From Metridium senile (lineage: Eukaryota > Cnidaria > Anthozoa > Actiniaria > Metridiidae), in contig OX459101.1 of NCBI GenBank assembly GCA_949775045.1, forward strand, positions 9,885,101 to 9,949,100: a stretch of 64,000 nt of DNA, given 5' to 3'. Positions 1 through 13,900 of the stretch are shown here, in pieces. The notes under the pieces were generated by a model. It was not told where the DNA came from. It did not search any database and saw only the letters and a program-made list of their open reading frames with translations. The translations under genes were made by a program, and so were the position numbers. The first letter of the stretch is position 1; each line of letters opens with the position of its first letter.

Positions 1-1901
1 GTTTATTTATAAACTCATTTGTTTGATTACCGGTATTTGTTTGTTCATTTGTATTCATTAATTAATTTGTATACCAGTACTTATTCATTTGTTTATTTAT
101 TAATTTTATGATAATTAATATTGTTATTATATTTTCTTATTAGTCATTTGCAACAAACTTAATAGGTCAAATGCATATTTTCTACAGTTGAGTACCCTTC
201 TTTATGCTTGACTGTACACAATGTACACTATTGTTCTTCATACTTGTAATCCTACATTTTTTCATGTCTGCTAAATGATTTTTATGTGTCTCAAGTTTGA
301 AATAGTTTGTTAAGCAATATGATAACTACATTATGGATACTGTATATACTATTACTCAAAGAAGTGGTCATTAAGTGTGTACTAAATATGTAGATTATGT
401 ACATCGATTTGAACTTTTGCTGTACATTGATTTGAACTTTTGCTCTCCAAAATTCCCTATGCTTGATTTCTAAATAGTCAGATCATTCTTCTTAGAAGAG
501 TAAGCATCTAGATCTCTCATCAATTATCATGCTGCCTAATTAAATATCATTATGACTTTTATGGCTAGGAATAAATTTTTATGTACTTAAAAATGCAATC
601 TTAAAATAGAGAGTGCAAAAAAAGTAACTAGTTCCCAACTAACGATATTACCGACACTGGTCTTGTTCCCATTGCATTTTAATAGATAATTAACAAAGTT
701 AATCTTTTCAATTCAATACTTTGATGCAGGTAGCTTAATTTTGTGTATGTGTAGGATCTATCAAACATTTATTATGGAATCACAATGGGTCAATACTGAT
801 TAGTTCATTAATTGAATTTTGCAAGTCTTCTGAGGTGTTGTTTAGTGGTATTATCAATCATAAGCACATGTTTATAGTTAATATCCCTATTACCTTAAAA
901 GAGGTTTTCCCTCATGCTGTGATGTTCTTTGCTAATTCCTTAACTCTTTAGCCACGCCAAATACCCACGCTTCATTCAACTCCCAAAGGAACCTTTGCTA
1001 ATCTTGTGATTTTCCATTTTACCAGTTGAAATTGATGTTTGATTAACAGTGACCATTGCCTCTTATAAAGACATTAAAAGCTCCTAATCCTTCTTATGTC
1101 ATACCCTCTGTAGCAAAGCTAACTTTATACACACTTTGTGAATGCCCTAGTGTAAGCTAAGAAGCAGTTTCAAATGCCACTTGTGTTACTTCTCAAAAGA
1201 TGTAAAATAATCCTTCCCGCCCACACATTGTATGGGGACTTTTGTAGCATAATATAAAATATTAGCTGTGACTCTTTTGAACAGGATAGAAATTCACCCT
1301 AGGTGTTTATGTGATAGTGAATTTATATGTTATTACTACAATCTTGAGTACATTGCTCTGAGCTATGAATAAACGCCAACAGATAACCAGACATGCTTTT
1401 GTGATGTTAATGACATTTAATTATCAACCAACTCACACCCATATGTCTAAAGTAGACAACACAACATATCAAAATACTGTCTCAAGATTTGAACCCCAGA
1501 TATTTTAATACGACCAAATATGAATATTGCACTTTGGCGATCCTTAATAATATGCTCATTGTATTAATTAAAATGCTTCATTTCAAACTGTTGTTTTGGG
1601 AAATATTTTGTTGTGGTTACAATTGTAGTTGTAAATGAGATGTTTTTTTGATCACTGTTTTTGTTTGTGTGACTGTTCTTATGTTCCAATTAAGGTGTAG
1701 TCGTCACCTTTGACCTCGCATAGTGAATTCGTCTTTAAGGACAGATCTTGTTTCACTGCCTATGTTGAACTTTCTACTCACTCTCTGACAATTCCTAGCC
1801 CTGAGTTTTGGATAGTGTGAATATCAATTGCAAGATTAGCTGTTTTCTGATGTTGACTCCCTGCTGAATTGATCGGTGTAAATTCTCTTGAATCACACAC
1901 C
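1..1901. other. Upstream non-coding region of the SORBS-like gene
   Basis: AT-rich sequence with no recognisable exon. The first 130 bases are low-complexity TTTG/TTCATT-like DNA. A 23-bp unit (TGTACATYGATTTGAACTTT plus TGC) is tandemly duplicated at 398-443. The stretch just before the start codon presumably holds the promoter and 5' UTR, but no TATA box or initiator can be called with confidence. Upstream non-coding or alternative first exons cannot be excluded. Confidence 0.5.
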
Positions 1902-1948
1902 ATGTCTGAATCCAAAGTCGTCTCAACAACAACCTTCACTTTTGATCA
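1902..1948 (+). CDS. SORBS: SORBS exon 1 (start exon)
   Basis: The ATG sits in a caccATGt context and opens 15 codons plus 2 nt ([15 protein letters not shown]...), ending at a consensus gtaagt donor. Its phase matches exon 2. The segment is Ser/Thr-rich with no domain. Confidence 0.8.
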
Positions 1949-4900
1949 GTAAGTTTTTAGTCTGTTTAGCTCCTGGTGAGAATTTGAAGCCTTGAATTCT
2001 TTTGCACTACAGTTTCTGCTTCAGTGTGTATTACAGTTATGCTCTAATTTCAAAATGTGTAAAAATATAAAGGTTTTGAGCTAAAATATTTGGAGTTCAT
2101 TCATCCATATAGACATAAACAACTACATTTAGATTCAAACTTTTAGCTCTTTATTGTGCTGTAAACTATATTATTCCATGCCACTTTGCTAATTGTCATA
2201 AAAATACCTTTGATTTTTTGATATTTTTAAGGAATTCATTTGCTAAATATCATCTGTTCATTGTATGACTTATTGCATCTAATTTGATTTGATTTAATCA
2301 ATAATGTACGAATACTGTATGTCATCAAAATCAAATCAAATCAAGCATAACATGAACTAAGTAAGCAATTGCCTTGACTAAAATAACTAGGGTCCTGTCT
2401 ACATGTAAGACATACTATTTATTCAAGTCAATCATGAATTCCTATTCATGAATATATAATCCTAATTGGTGAATTTTATTTTTGACATGTTTGTTACAAG
2501 TATTAGATGCAACACTTTATAATTATTGTGTTCCTTGAAAATTTCTCAATTATAAAAAAAAAAAAAAAAACACAAAGAATTAAATGCAAATCAGTACTAT
2601 ATAGTCGAACAGTGTTAAGGTATCAACTGGCCGTCATTGCAGACAGAAAAAGTTGATTAACTCAGTCACAGGCTGTTAAAAAATTCATATTGAAGACTAT
2701 AGACATTCTTTTATTTAGTACTTTAACGATAACATTTCTTTTTTTTACAATTATGAATATTATACCTATTTGTCAGCACAAGCTATCCACAATAACTATA
2801 AAAGTGGATAGCAATAGACCTCTTAACCTTCCTTGTTTGTCGTCCCATTTCAGATCACGTAATGCTACCCTTGGGAATTGTTTCTTTTACATGTAAACTA
2901 TATAAGACCTTTATCATAATAGAACAATTCTCAAGGGAATGACACATGGTCTGAAATGGCCATTTACATACAGAGATAAAGAGGTCTATTAAGTCCAACT
3001 TATATAAGGGTAAAATAATTTTAAATTGTAGTCCATTTTAATGGCAATAGCATGATAAATTTTACACTATCTATTATAAAATATTTGATATAAATCGCGC
3101 GCTCTGATTGGCTGAGAAGCATTCTCTATAACTCAACAGAGCACAGTACATCTATTCGTTTGATTTCAACAACTGAATGTTTTATAAAAGAAATAGAAAA
3201 CTTGGCAGCAGTGCTCTGTCGAGTTTATCTAGTACTTGCAAATTTCTAACGCCTCTCTCATCTTTTAAAATAATCTTAAAATTACCACGTGTTCTGTAAC
3301 TCAATAGAGCCTCGTTTTCTATTTCTTCAAAATTTACGGTTAAGCATTAGTCAAATTATGACAATATTTCATCAACATATTGATATATTTTAATTTCAAA
3401 TCAGGAAACCAGAGAGCTCATCTCAGCCGTCTTCAGGCAGTTCTTACACTACAGAAGATATTAAAAGTACCCATGTTAGCAAAGCTACTTTCAAGCCATC
3501 CTCCTCCCAAGCACCTCCTTATGCTACCTTACCACGCGGAGGACAAGGATGGCAAGATGTGGATGAAAACTTTAATTCTACTTACGCTAGTGAAGGTATT
3601 TTGACATTCTCAATGATATATTTATGATTTTTTTATCAGCCTTGATTGAGTGATCTGGTAGATTATCTGAACTCCATGTTGTAGAACTTAGTATATGATT
3701 ATGAATAATAATGATATTAACAACAATAATGGTGATGATGATGAGGAGGAGGAGGTTGATGATGAGGATGATAATAATTTAGAGGAGAAGGATTAGGAAG
3801 AGGAGAAGGATGAGAAAGAGGATGGTGATGATGATGATCATGAAGAGGAGAAGGATTAGGAGAAGGAGGAGGAGAAGGAAGAGGAGAAGGAAGAGGAGGA
3901 GGAGGAGGTTGGTGATGAGGAGATTGATGAGGAAGTGGATAGTGATGATTGGTGGTAATGATAATAATAATGAGGAGGAGAGGGATGAGGAGAATGAAGA
4001 GGAGGATGCTAATAATGCTAATAATGATAACAATAATATTGAGGATGATGATGATGAAAAGGAGAAGGGAGTCTGAAGGAGAAGGATAATGATGATGTAG
4101 AGGATGATGATGTAGAGGAGGAGGGGATTGATGGTGCTCATAATGATGATGAAAAGGAGAATGATGATGTTGATCATAATGATGACAACTGACAATAATC
4201 TGTGTTTGCATGTTTATATTGCTAGTAAATAGTAAATCAGAGTGGGACCCTCAAATAATTTCTAATGTAATACGAGTTCCTGAACCAATTAAACTACTGC
4301 GAGATGATGAATCTATCAGATCTGCTTCTCCTGTCGGTCAAGGTGACAACAATGAAACTTTTATTGATACCTTGCGTATATATACACACATAAATGTACA
4401 TGGCAATGATCACAGCATGCGTTTCATCATCCATGGCTGCTGTTATTTGGTGGTTGAAATCTTCCAGTAAACATTTTTTTCGTAAATATCATCTTGACCT
4501 ACATGAAAGCATTTGAGTTGTCATATCTAGTTTTGATTATGCACCTATCAATGTCTTGCTCCAACAGGGGGAGTGCGGGCATACCCAAGGGCTATTGACA
4601 TTTTTCATATCTATTTGTCAATAGCGGCCCGCATCCTGGCATGGGGACGTCAAATTCATATACTTACTCATATATTTATTGTTGTGGATGCAGAAATTAT
4701 TGTACAAGTATTGTCAAAAAACATTGAAGCCCCAGGTACGGGCAAAGTTTATGTTCAATAGCCCGACTTTGCCCGCACTCCCCCTGTTGGGGCAAGACAT
4801 TGAAAGGTGCATTAGGTGAAGTTAGAGATAATTACTGAGAAGGGAGGCAATAAGCTGTATGTAAAGCCTGAGGGCTGCAGGCCCTGAGGGCTTTATAGGC

Positions 4901-7900
4901 TTATAGCTGACATTCAAGATATTTATCTGACTTAATATGTGATTGAGAAGGTTTTCGCACAAAAGCGAACCCAAAGGATAACAATAATCTGTTCAAAATT
5001 TCCTAAACAATTGCTTTTCAATTCTATTTAGAGGAATGCTAACAAACTTGATGGCATTAGACTTTTTTGTTGCAAATTTGTCATTGGTCGGGTTCACTCA
5101 GTAGTATATGTTCATTGTTTTTGTTTCTCGCAAATATCATCTTGGCCTACATAAAAGCATTTTTCTTGTCATAGAGCTATAGTTTTGACCATTTTATACT
5201 GTCATGTCATGTTATGTCAAGTTTTATCCTATTCAACTGCCCCTTCCCATGAGACATTGCAGGTTCTTTTTGTTTTATATGATGTGGGTTATACAATGTT
5301 TTCTCCTGTAATACCATGATCACCTCGGGTTCCATTGTTTTAAGAGGGACGTTATATCGCTAACATCCCTCTCCATGAATAGGAATGAGGGAAAATTAGA
5401 ACTAATATTCCCTCATTACTATGTATGAGGGAAAATTAGTTCTAATTTTCCCTCATACATAGTAATGAGGGAAAATTAGAACTAACCTTCCCTCTGCTTC
5501 GGGGACATTTAATCACTAATATCCCTCAGTGCCATGGTATTACTTATAAAAATACCATGAATATCCCACTCGTCACTTGTATTTTCTTTGCATACACACT
5601 CGCCTAAAGGCTTGTGTATGTACTAGAAAATACAAGTGACTCATGGGATACTCCACAGTATGCCATTGTATAGCTTGTACGTACCTGCCAACTAGTAAGT
5701 GAATATCACACTGTCATGTTGTATCACAGACTGTAATATTTTACAGTGTGACTACTTTATCCAATATTGCCCAAACAAATTCCAATATTTTGTGGTGCTA
5801 TTGTTAATACTATTATTTTAACAGGTTTTCCTCCACCTCCAGAAATGCCCAAGGTATTTGAGAAGCCACAGCCAATTGGGAGAGGGGGACGAAGGTTGGT
5901 TACATGATTGCATGAATAATATTTTTTAATTCTGTCACACCTTTCATGTGACACTGTCTTTTTAGATTTGAAAACTTTAAACACAAATATCACTAAATCT
6001 AATCCATTCACTATTAAACTCAAATCTAAACTCCCCTCTGTTTCCAGCGCTCAAAGGATTGTTTGTCAAAACGAATAGTTCCAATATGGCGCCTCGAGAC
6101 AAACAATTTTGGTTACTTTTAGGCATTTGCGTTTTGTTTTTATTCTTTTTTATCCCTGATAAGCAGCAGTGAACTTTTATTGTCCAAGTAACATAGAACT
6201 TTTTAATGTAAAGTTATTTTAAGGATGTATTTAATTTATCACGGGTTAACATGGGAAACAACTCTTTCGAACAAAGCTGTCTTGGAACTGTTGGCGATGT
6301 GACAGAAATGCTTCTGATTGGCTTATACTAACCAGAAGTGTGCGTGTGAAATCACCTGGTTTTAAACTGTATATTTGTTTTATTTAAATTGAAGATACAC
6401 TGGTTGTTCGTTACATGCATTTTAATCTTTATAATGCATTTTCTTCTGCAACAATTATTTTTCTTCAAATAGCATTCTTACGGCTGTTAACACTAGCAAT
6501 GTTGTATTGCGGCAAGGTTTGTGATCAATGGCTAGTTCTTGTCTCAGCTTTGTCACTACAACTTTGAATACTCTCAAGATTTAGGAGACAGAAAATCACA
6601 GCGAGTTGCACTAAATTTGGAGCATTTTCAAAGCTGCGGTGATAAAGCTGCAATAAAATCGCCATTGAATTTACAGCTCTTGTTGTGCAACAAAATTGCT
6701 AGGTTCCCATTTAAATCTGTACTTATGCAAATTTTGTTGATGTGTGCTAAACACACAGATCAACCAATCAGAGAAGTTCACTTCAGAAATAATATACTTG
6801 ATCTGTGTGTTAAGCACACATCAACACAATTTGCATAAGTACAGATTTAAATGGGAAAGGACAGATTTAATTAGGAACCTGTTTAGTGTAAATGGGCCTT
6901 AAGATTGTGATGTTATAGTCCAAGTGGATCTTTAGGTCTTCAGTGAGAGTGAAAGTCACCTTCCCAACCTGCAGTCCAGATGTACAAAAGTCATTTCAAA
7001 TATTTTATCACTGTACGAAGGGATATTGAATTTTAATCAACATCTGTTTTATTTTAATTGTAATATAATTCATAGATCCACTATCCATTGTGTTCTATCT
7101 TAGTTACTGTTGCTACATCCGACAAGCCAAATATGTTTTTCTCAATATACAGCATGAATATACATAGATTGCTGAAAACTTTATGTCCAGTCTGAATTTA
7201 TGTATTCTAAGAGTATGTTAGGAAAAACACAGTAAATGTGGCAGATCTTTCTGAAATCTATGATGTTTGTCGAACATTCTAGATTCCAGTGGGAATACTG
7301 TGCAATTGTTTGATGTTCACTCACGCAAATTGTGGATCTTTGAATACTATGATAAATGCTATAAATTATGTTTGGTTGAACTTTTTTATATATTTTTTTC
7401 ATCACAATATTCTGACATTATTAATTAATAGTAACTGTTTCACTACACTATTATGTTGTATGTCTGCAAACAAATTACATTACCTCAAATGATTAATTTG
7501 ATAGCTAATTTCATTAATGATTTTGACTTTTAACCAATTAAAATAAACAAATAGATAAAAATAGCATTATGTAGTTATTTTAACTAATGAATGATTAAGC
7601 ATGTGCCTACCATTAAGAAAACATGTGCCTACCATTAAGAAAGCATGTGCCTACCATTAAGAAAACATTAAACTATAATATGGAGGATGTTTATTATGAT
7701 GGAGGTGATGGTGAGAAGAGGAGGAGGAGGATTTAGGTGATGGTGGTGGTGGTGGTGATGATATTGATGGTGATGATAATAGTGATGGTGATGACAGTGA
7801 TCATGATTGTGATGATGATGTAAATGATGATGTTGGTAGTGATGATGATGATATTGATGGTGATGATGATAATAGTGATGGTGATGGTTGTGATTGTGAT

Positions 7901-10900
7901 GACAGTGATCATGATTGTGATGATGATGTAAATGATGATGTTGGTAGTGATGATGATGATATTGATGGTGATGATGATAATAGTGATGGCGATGGTTGTG
8001 ATTGTGATGACAGTGATCATGATTGTGATGATGATGTAAATGATGATGTTGGTAGTGATGATGATGATATTGATGGTGATGATGATAATAGTGATGGTTG
8101 TGATAATAGTGATGGTGATGACAGTGATCATGATTGTGATGATGATGGTAATGATGATGTTGGTAGTGATGATGATGATATTGATGGTGATGATGATAAT
8201 AGTGATGGTGATGATTGTGATGACAGTGATCATGATTGTGATGATGATGTAAATGATGATGTTGGTAGTGATGATGATGATATTGATGGTGATGATGATA
8301 ACAGTGATGGTTGTGATTGTGATGACAGTGATCATGATTGTGATGATGATGTAAATGATGATGTTGGTAGTGATGATGATGATATTGATGGTGATGATGA
8401 TAACAGTGATGGTTGTGATTGTGATGACAGTGATCATGATTGTGATGATGATGTAAATGATGATGTTGGTAGTGATGATGATGATATTGATGGTGATGAT
8501 GATAACAGTGATGGTTGTGATTGTGATGACAGTGATCATGATTGTGATGATGATGTAAATGATGATGTTGGTAGTGATGATGATGATATTGATGGTGATG
8601 ATGATAACAGTGATGGTTGTGATTGTGATGACAGTGATCATGATTGTGATGATGATGTAAATGATGATGTTGGTAGTGATGATGATGATATTGATGGTGA
8701 TGATGATAACAGTGATGGTTGTGATTGTGATGACAGTGATCATGATTGTGATGATGATGTAAATGATGATGTTGGTAGTGATGATGATGATATTGATGGT
8801 GATGATGATAACAGTGATGGTTGTGATTGTGATGACAGTGATCATGATTGTGATGATGATGTAAATGATGATGTTGGTAGTGATGATGATGATATTGATG
8901 GTGATGATGATAACAGTGATGGTTGTGATTGTGATGACAGTGATCATGATTGTGATGATGATGTAAATGATGATGTTGGTAGTGATGATGATGATATTGA
9001 TGGTGATGATGATAACAGTGATGGTTGTGATTGTGATGACAGTGATCATGATTGTGATGATGATGTAAATGTAGATGATGGTGGTGACAATGATGGTGGT
9101 AGTGGTGATAATGGCTGTGATGATGATGTTGAGTGTTAACTAAAAGTAATCAGAACCTATATTAATTAAAATTAAAAATACTATTGTAAATTTACCAATA
9201 ATGACAAGAATAACAATAATTAAATCTTTACTAATTAGTAATATATTTTCCTCATTTGTTATGCAGACATTCATTCATCATTTTATCATTGTTATGTTGA
9301 TGAATTTTGTTATTTTTAGATTTGAGGATTCTTCCAGTGTGTCGTATGGCCATAGACCACCGTTAGTACCATGAAATTAATGTTTAATGAAAATACACAT
9401 TAAATAATTAATTAGAAACTTTAATTAAAACACCACCAAATTAATAGTTAGACAAAAACTTATTTAAAGCTATAACACCTTGTTAATTATGAAATAACAG
9501 GTTCCCTTTTAAATCTGTACTTTCCCATTTAAATCTGTACTTATGCAAATTTTGTTGATGTGTGCTAAACACACAGATCAACAAATCAGAGAAGTTACTT
9601 CAGAAATATTGTAGTTTACTCTGATTGGTTGATCTGTGTGTTTAGCACACATCAATACAATTTGCATAAGTACAGATTTAAATGGGCAAGTACAGATTTA
9701 AATGGGAACCTGTTGAAAATACCAATCTTTAGAATGCACAACGTGTGAGTTTTATGATAATGATGTTTTGATAATTCCTTCTTATACTATAATTATATAT
9801 AAATAATAACTTTATTTAACAAGGGTATCACTTAATATAGTGTACACACTAATGAACTTGTGACCCTCCTAAAACTCAAAAAATATTACATCTTGTAATC
9901 ATATTGAAAAGTTGATAAAACACATCATTGTATTTGTTACTTGAGCAGGATTGCCTAAATATCATCATTGAATTTAAAATTTATAACACTTTAAATTATT
10001 AAATTGACTTCAGTTAGTGATATAACACACACCAAATCGAAAAATGGTAATGATTTGACTAACTTTTGTTCTTGACTGACCAGCTAAACCTCCACTGTGA
10101 GATGCATGTGGCTTGTCAGTCAAGAACATTGGTAGGTCACCATTAATTGATCCAATAATTTATAACCTTTATGATAAAGGCATGCAGTTTTAATAGGCTT
10201 CTAACTTCTAAATTTAGTCTAAAATCCATCAAAGTTTCAATTAACTAATATTCCCCTTCATAGTTCCCTGCACCATCTTGAAAGGTAGCTTGGCCTTTGC
10301 TTCAAAATGAGACGAACGTTGAACTTGCAATGATTCACATGTCTATTATTGCAAGCTCAATGTTTGTCTCACTTTGATCCAAAGGCCTGGCTTCCTTTCA
10401 AGATGTCGCAGGAAACTGTTAAGGGGAATATTCCTAGCATGTCTTGTACACTAAGGTCGAAATTCTAAACCTAAATAACTAAACTACTAACAAGCATGTT
10501 TACCTATAAATCTTGAAAATTGCAAATCCATTTTATTAATTTTTTTCTGAAGTCTTTGATGCATGGTACAGGTGTTACAATATACTAGTTGATTGCATGC
10601 TTTCTTATAATTCTCTCCTCTACAGCCTTATAATGGCAGTAGTTATAAAAGCATGTATCAAAAAAGGGTCGTCAGTGTAAACCAATGACAAAGAGTCTCT
10701 GTGGGAGCACAAATTGCACAATGGCTGTTTACAGCCAACACAAATTTCTATCCTATAAAAATATTGTTCTGTGCACTGAATTGAAAAATTGTGACCATTG
10801 AATAAGCCATTTAGATGATGACGTCATTTTACTGTCAGTACCAGAATGCTTTACAAATTTTCTGTGTTATTCAGATTATTATTCCCTCTTGAGAATACTG

Positions 10901-13900
10901 TCGACACTAATTATTTAAGAAAAGAAAGTATGCAAAGCATTCTGGTACTGGTAGTATATGACGCTATAATGCAAATGGTGTATTAGAATAACTATTGTTC
11001 TTGGCTGGATAGCCTCTCATACATGTGAACACTCTACTGTGATCTAACATGAACATAAGGCTAGTCAGTCAAGAATATAGAAGGTTGCCATGTTCTGATT
11101 CTGCCTATGTAGATTTATCTGTTGGATAGTCTGTTCTATAGACCTGGGGCCGTTTGTACGAAGGGTGGATAAAGTTATCTGCGGATAAAATTTATCCACT
11201 GCATATATAGGTTTTTTATAGATTTTATCCCCTGGATAAGGATTTATCCAGTGGATAGTGCTATTCACCCTTCGTACAACCGGCCCCTGTTATTTTAATT
11301 TATTACTAACACTTTAAAATGTATTTTACAATAGACCTTTTCATGGTTTTCTCCATAACCTCAGCCTTGATAAAGTGTCATATATTCTTTACAGTTTGAC
11401 TACAGCTTGCAGTAATTTAAGGAATGAACACATTATCAAACAATTGAAACTAATTGGAACACTTCAAAATTCCACGGGCTGTAGTCGAATTGAAAAGAGT
11501 ATATTACAAGCTATGATGGCTTAGGTTGTTCAATTTGAATGGTGAAAAGGTCTATTTTCAGCACAAGATTTGTTATGCATGAACTAAAATAATCCATCAT
11601 TCTGTTCATACATAAAACTAGTATCCATTCATTTCATTGAAATAATATATATTTGCATGATAAAAGTTGTCCTTCATGGACACAACTGGATAAGGAAAAC
11701 GTTATTTGTTTAGCTCACAGATATTGTAGGTTTGTATCACAATGTTTCTACTGATTCATCAAATCGCCTGATAAAGACAAGCAGCATCAGACAAAACATT
11801 GTGGTCCAAACCAGCAAGATCTTCCTTTATAAAGGTTCATAGTGTTTGTTTTCTGATATTTTAGGATAACTTCCAGTTCAGCTGGTTCTGAGGAAGACTA
11901 TATGGCTAATGGAGATGCCAGCAGTCAAGACTCTGGCCCACAGCATGCCATGGTACGTCCTGCTATGAACCAGTTTAGAAAGCAGAAAGTCAATGCTGAA
12001 ATTGAAGGTAAAATATGATTAACATGTTTTTAGGAGGTTTCTTCATCATTATATTACCATCATCATTATAATTACCATCATCATTAATTATTACCATCAT
12101 CATTATTACCATCATCATTATTACCATCATCATTATTACCATCATCATTATTACCATCATCATTATTACCATCATCCATCATCATTATTACCATCATCAT
12201 TATTACCATCATCATTATTACCATCATCATTATTACCATCATCATTATTACCATCATCATTATTACCATCATCATTATTACCATCATCATTATTACCATC
12301 ATCCATCATCATTATTACCATCATCATTATTACCATCATCATTATTACCATCATCATTATTACCATCATCATTATTACCATCATCATTAATTACCACCAT
12401 CATTATTACCATCATCATTATTACCATCATCATTATTACCATCATCATTATTACCACCATCATCATTACCATCATCATTATTACCATCATTATTACCATC
12501 ATCATTAATTATTACCATCATCATTATTACCATCATCATTATTACCATCATCATTATTACCATCATCATTATTACCATCATCATTATTACCATCATCATT
12601 ATTACCATCATCCATCATCATTATTACCATCATCATTATTACCATCATCATTATTACCATCATCATTATTACCATCATCATTATTACCATCATCATTAAT
12701 TACCACCATCATTATTACCATCATCATTATTACCATCATCATTATTACCATCATCATTATTACCACCATCATCATTACCATCATCATTATTACCATCATT
12801 ATTACCATCATCATTAATTATTACCATCATCATTACTGTAACAATAAATTATCATCAACCTTGATTATTTTTTATTTCTTCATGAATGGCAAACACTAAG
12901 GCAATAATAGTTGATTTATGGTTTGAAAAACACATTAACCCATCAAAACATACTTAATATTCAGCTACCAGAGAACCTAAACTAGCACCAAAGAAAATCC
13001 CACCACCACCCCCAGCTAAACCAGAGAGACGTTACCATAATATTATGGAAGAAGAAAGATATACAGGACCAAGTCGACCTGTAAGTATGTTTATAATAAC
13101 CAACTGAGTCTCCTCAGTTAGTAGGTAGGGCCTATCCTCCTCTGCAGGCAACTCCTTTCTCTAAATTTGGGCTTAATGGTAACAGTCTTTAAATTGACCG
13201 TGAGGAGACTGAGAGCAAGAAAGGAAAAAAAGAGCAATCCTCCCCGTTGTGTTCATTTTTTTGTATCTCCCTTCCCAGACTCCTACAGAGAGATGCCTGC
13301 AGAGGAGGCTAGGTAGCATAGGACCCTTGTGTCTGGCTAGATTGAGATGTTAACCCTTTGACTACTGGGCTTTTTTGACATTTTTGAGCGATTTTCTGGA
13401 TATAAACGATCCGTAGGATTTCTTGACTCCATATTTGGCGTTACCATGGAAAGTGCTGCTGTTTTGTAATCTCAGGGGCTCAAGTTCTCAGGCCACATGC
13501 CTTTTAGATCGTTTCAAAGCATCGTTGGATATTTACACTGGCTCAAAGTTGGCTTAAATCAGAATTTTGTTAATTTTAGGGTCATATTTTGCCTTTAGTC
13601 ACTACTGGAAGAGCATTGTTAAGCTTCAAGGTAGCAAAGAGCTCACTTTCTGGAAGAAATCAGCAAGGAATCTCACTTTGTCAGCAAAAAATGATCGATG
13701 TTTGGTTCATTCGGTTTTGGCGGGCTTAAAACAAAGTCAGGTTTGGAGTTCGACTAAAGGCAAATTCTCGGGCAAATTCTCGATTCTCTAGGTGACCCTA
13801 GACTTATAATAAATTTATAAATGGACTACGGTAAGGGGGAACTATATGCAGAGTGCTGTCATCGTTACCCACAATGCTTTGCAGTCGTAAATACTTGAAA

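Noticed and set aside
3717..4211. His/Pro- and Leu/Ile-rich frames on the - strand
   Set aside because: Artefacts of the GGA/GAT purine tract.
7733..9049. 438-codon open frame on the - strand (Ile/Thr/Met repeats)
   Set aside because: It is the mirror of a 102-bp GAT minisatellite in a SORBS intron. The composition is purely repeat-driven and there is no start context or splice continuity.
11990..12814. Series of Met/Ile/Val and Asp/Gly/Asn frames
   Set aside because: All arise from the 15-bp ATTACCATCATCATT array.
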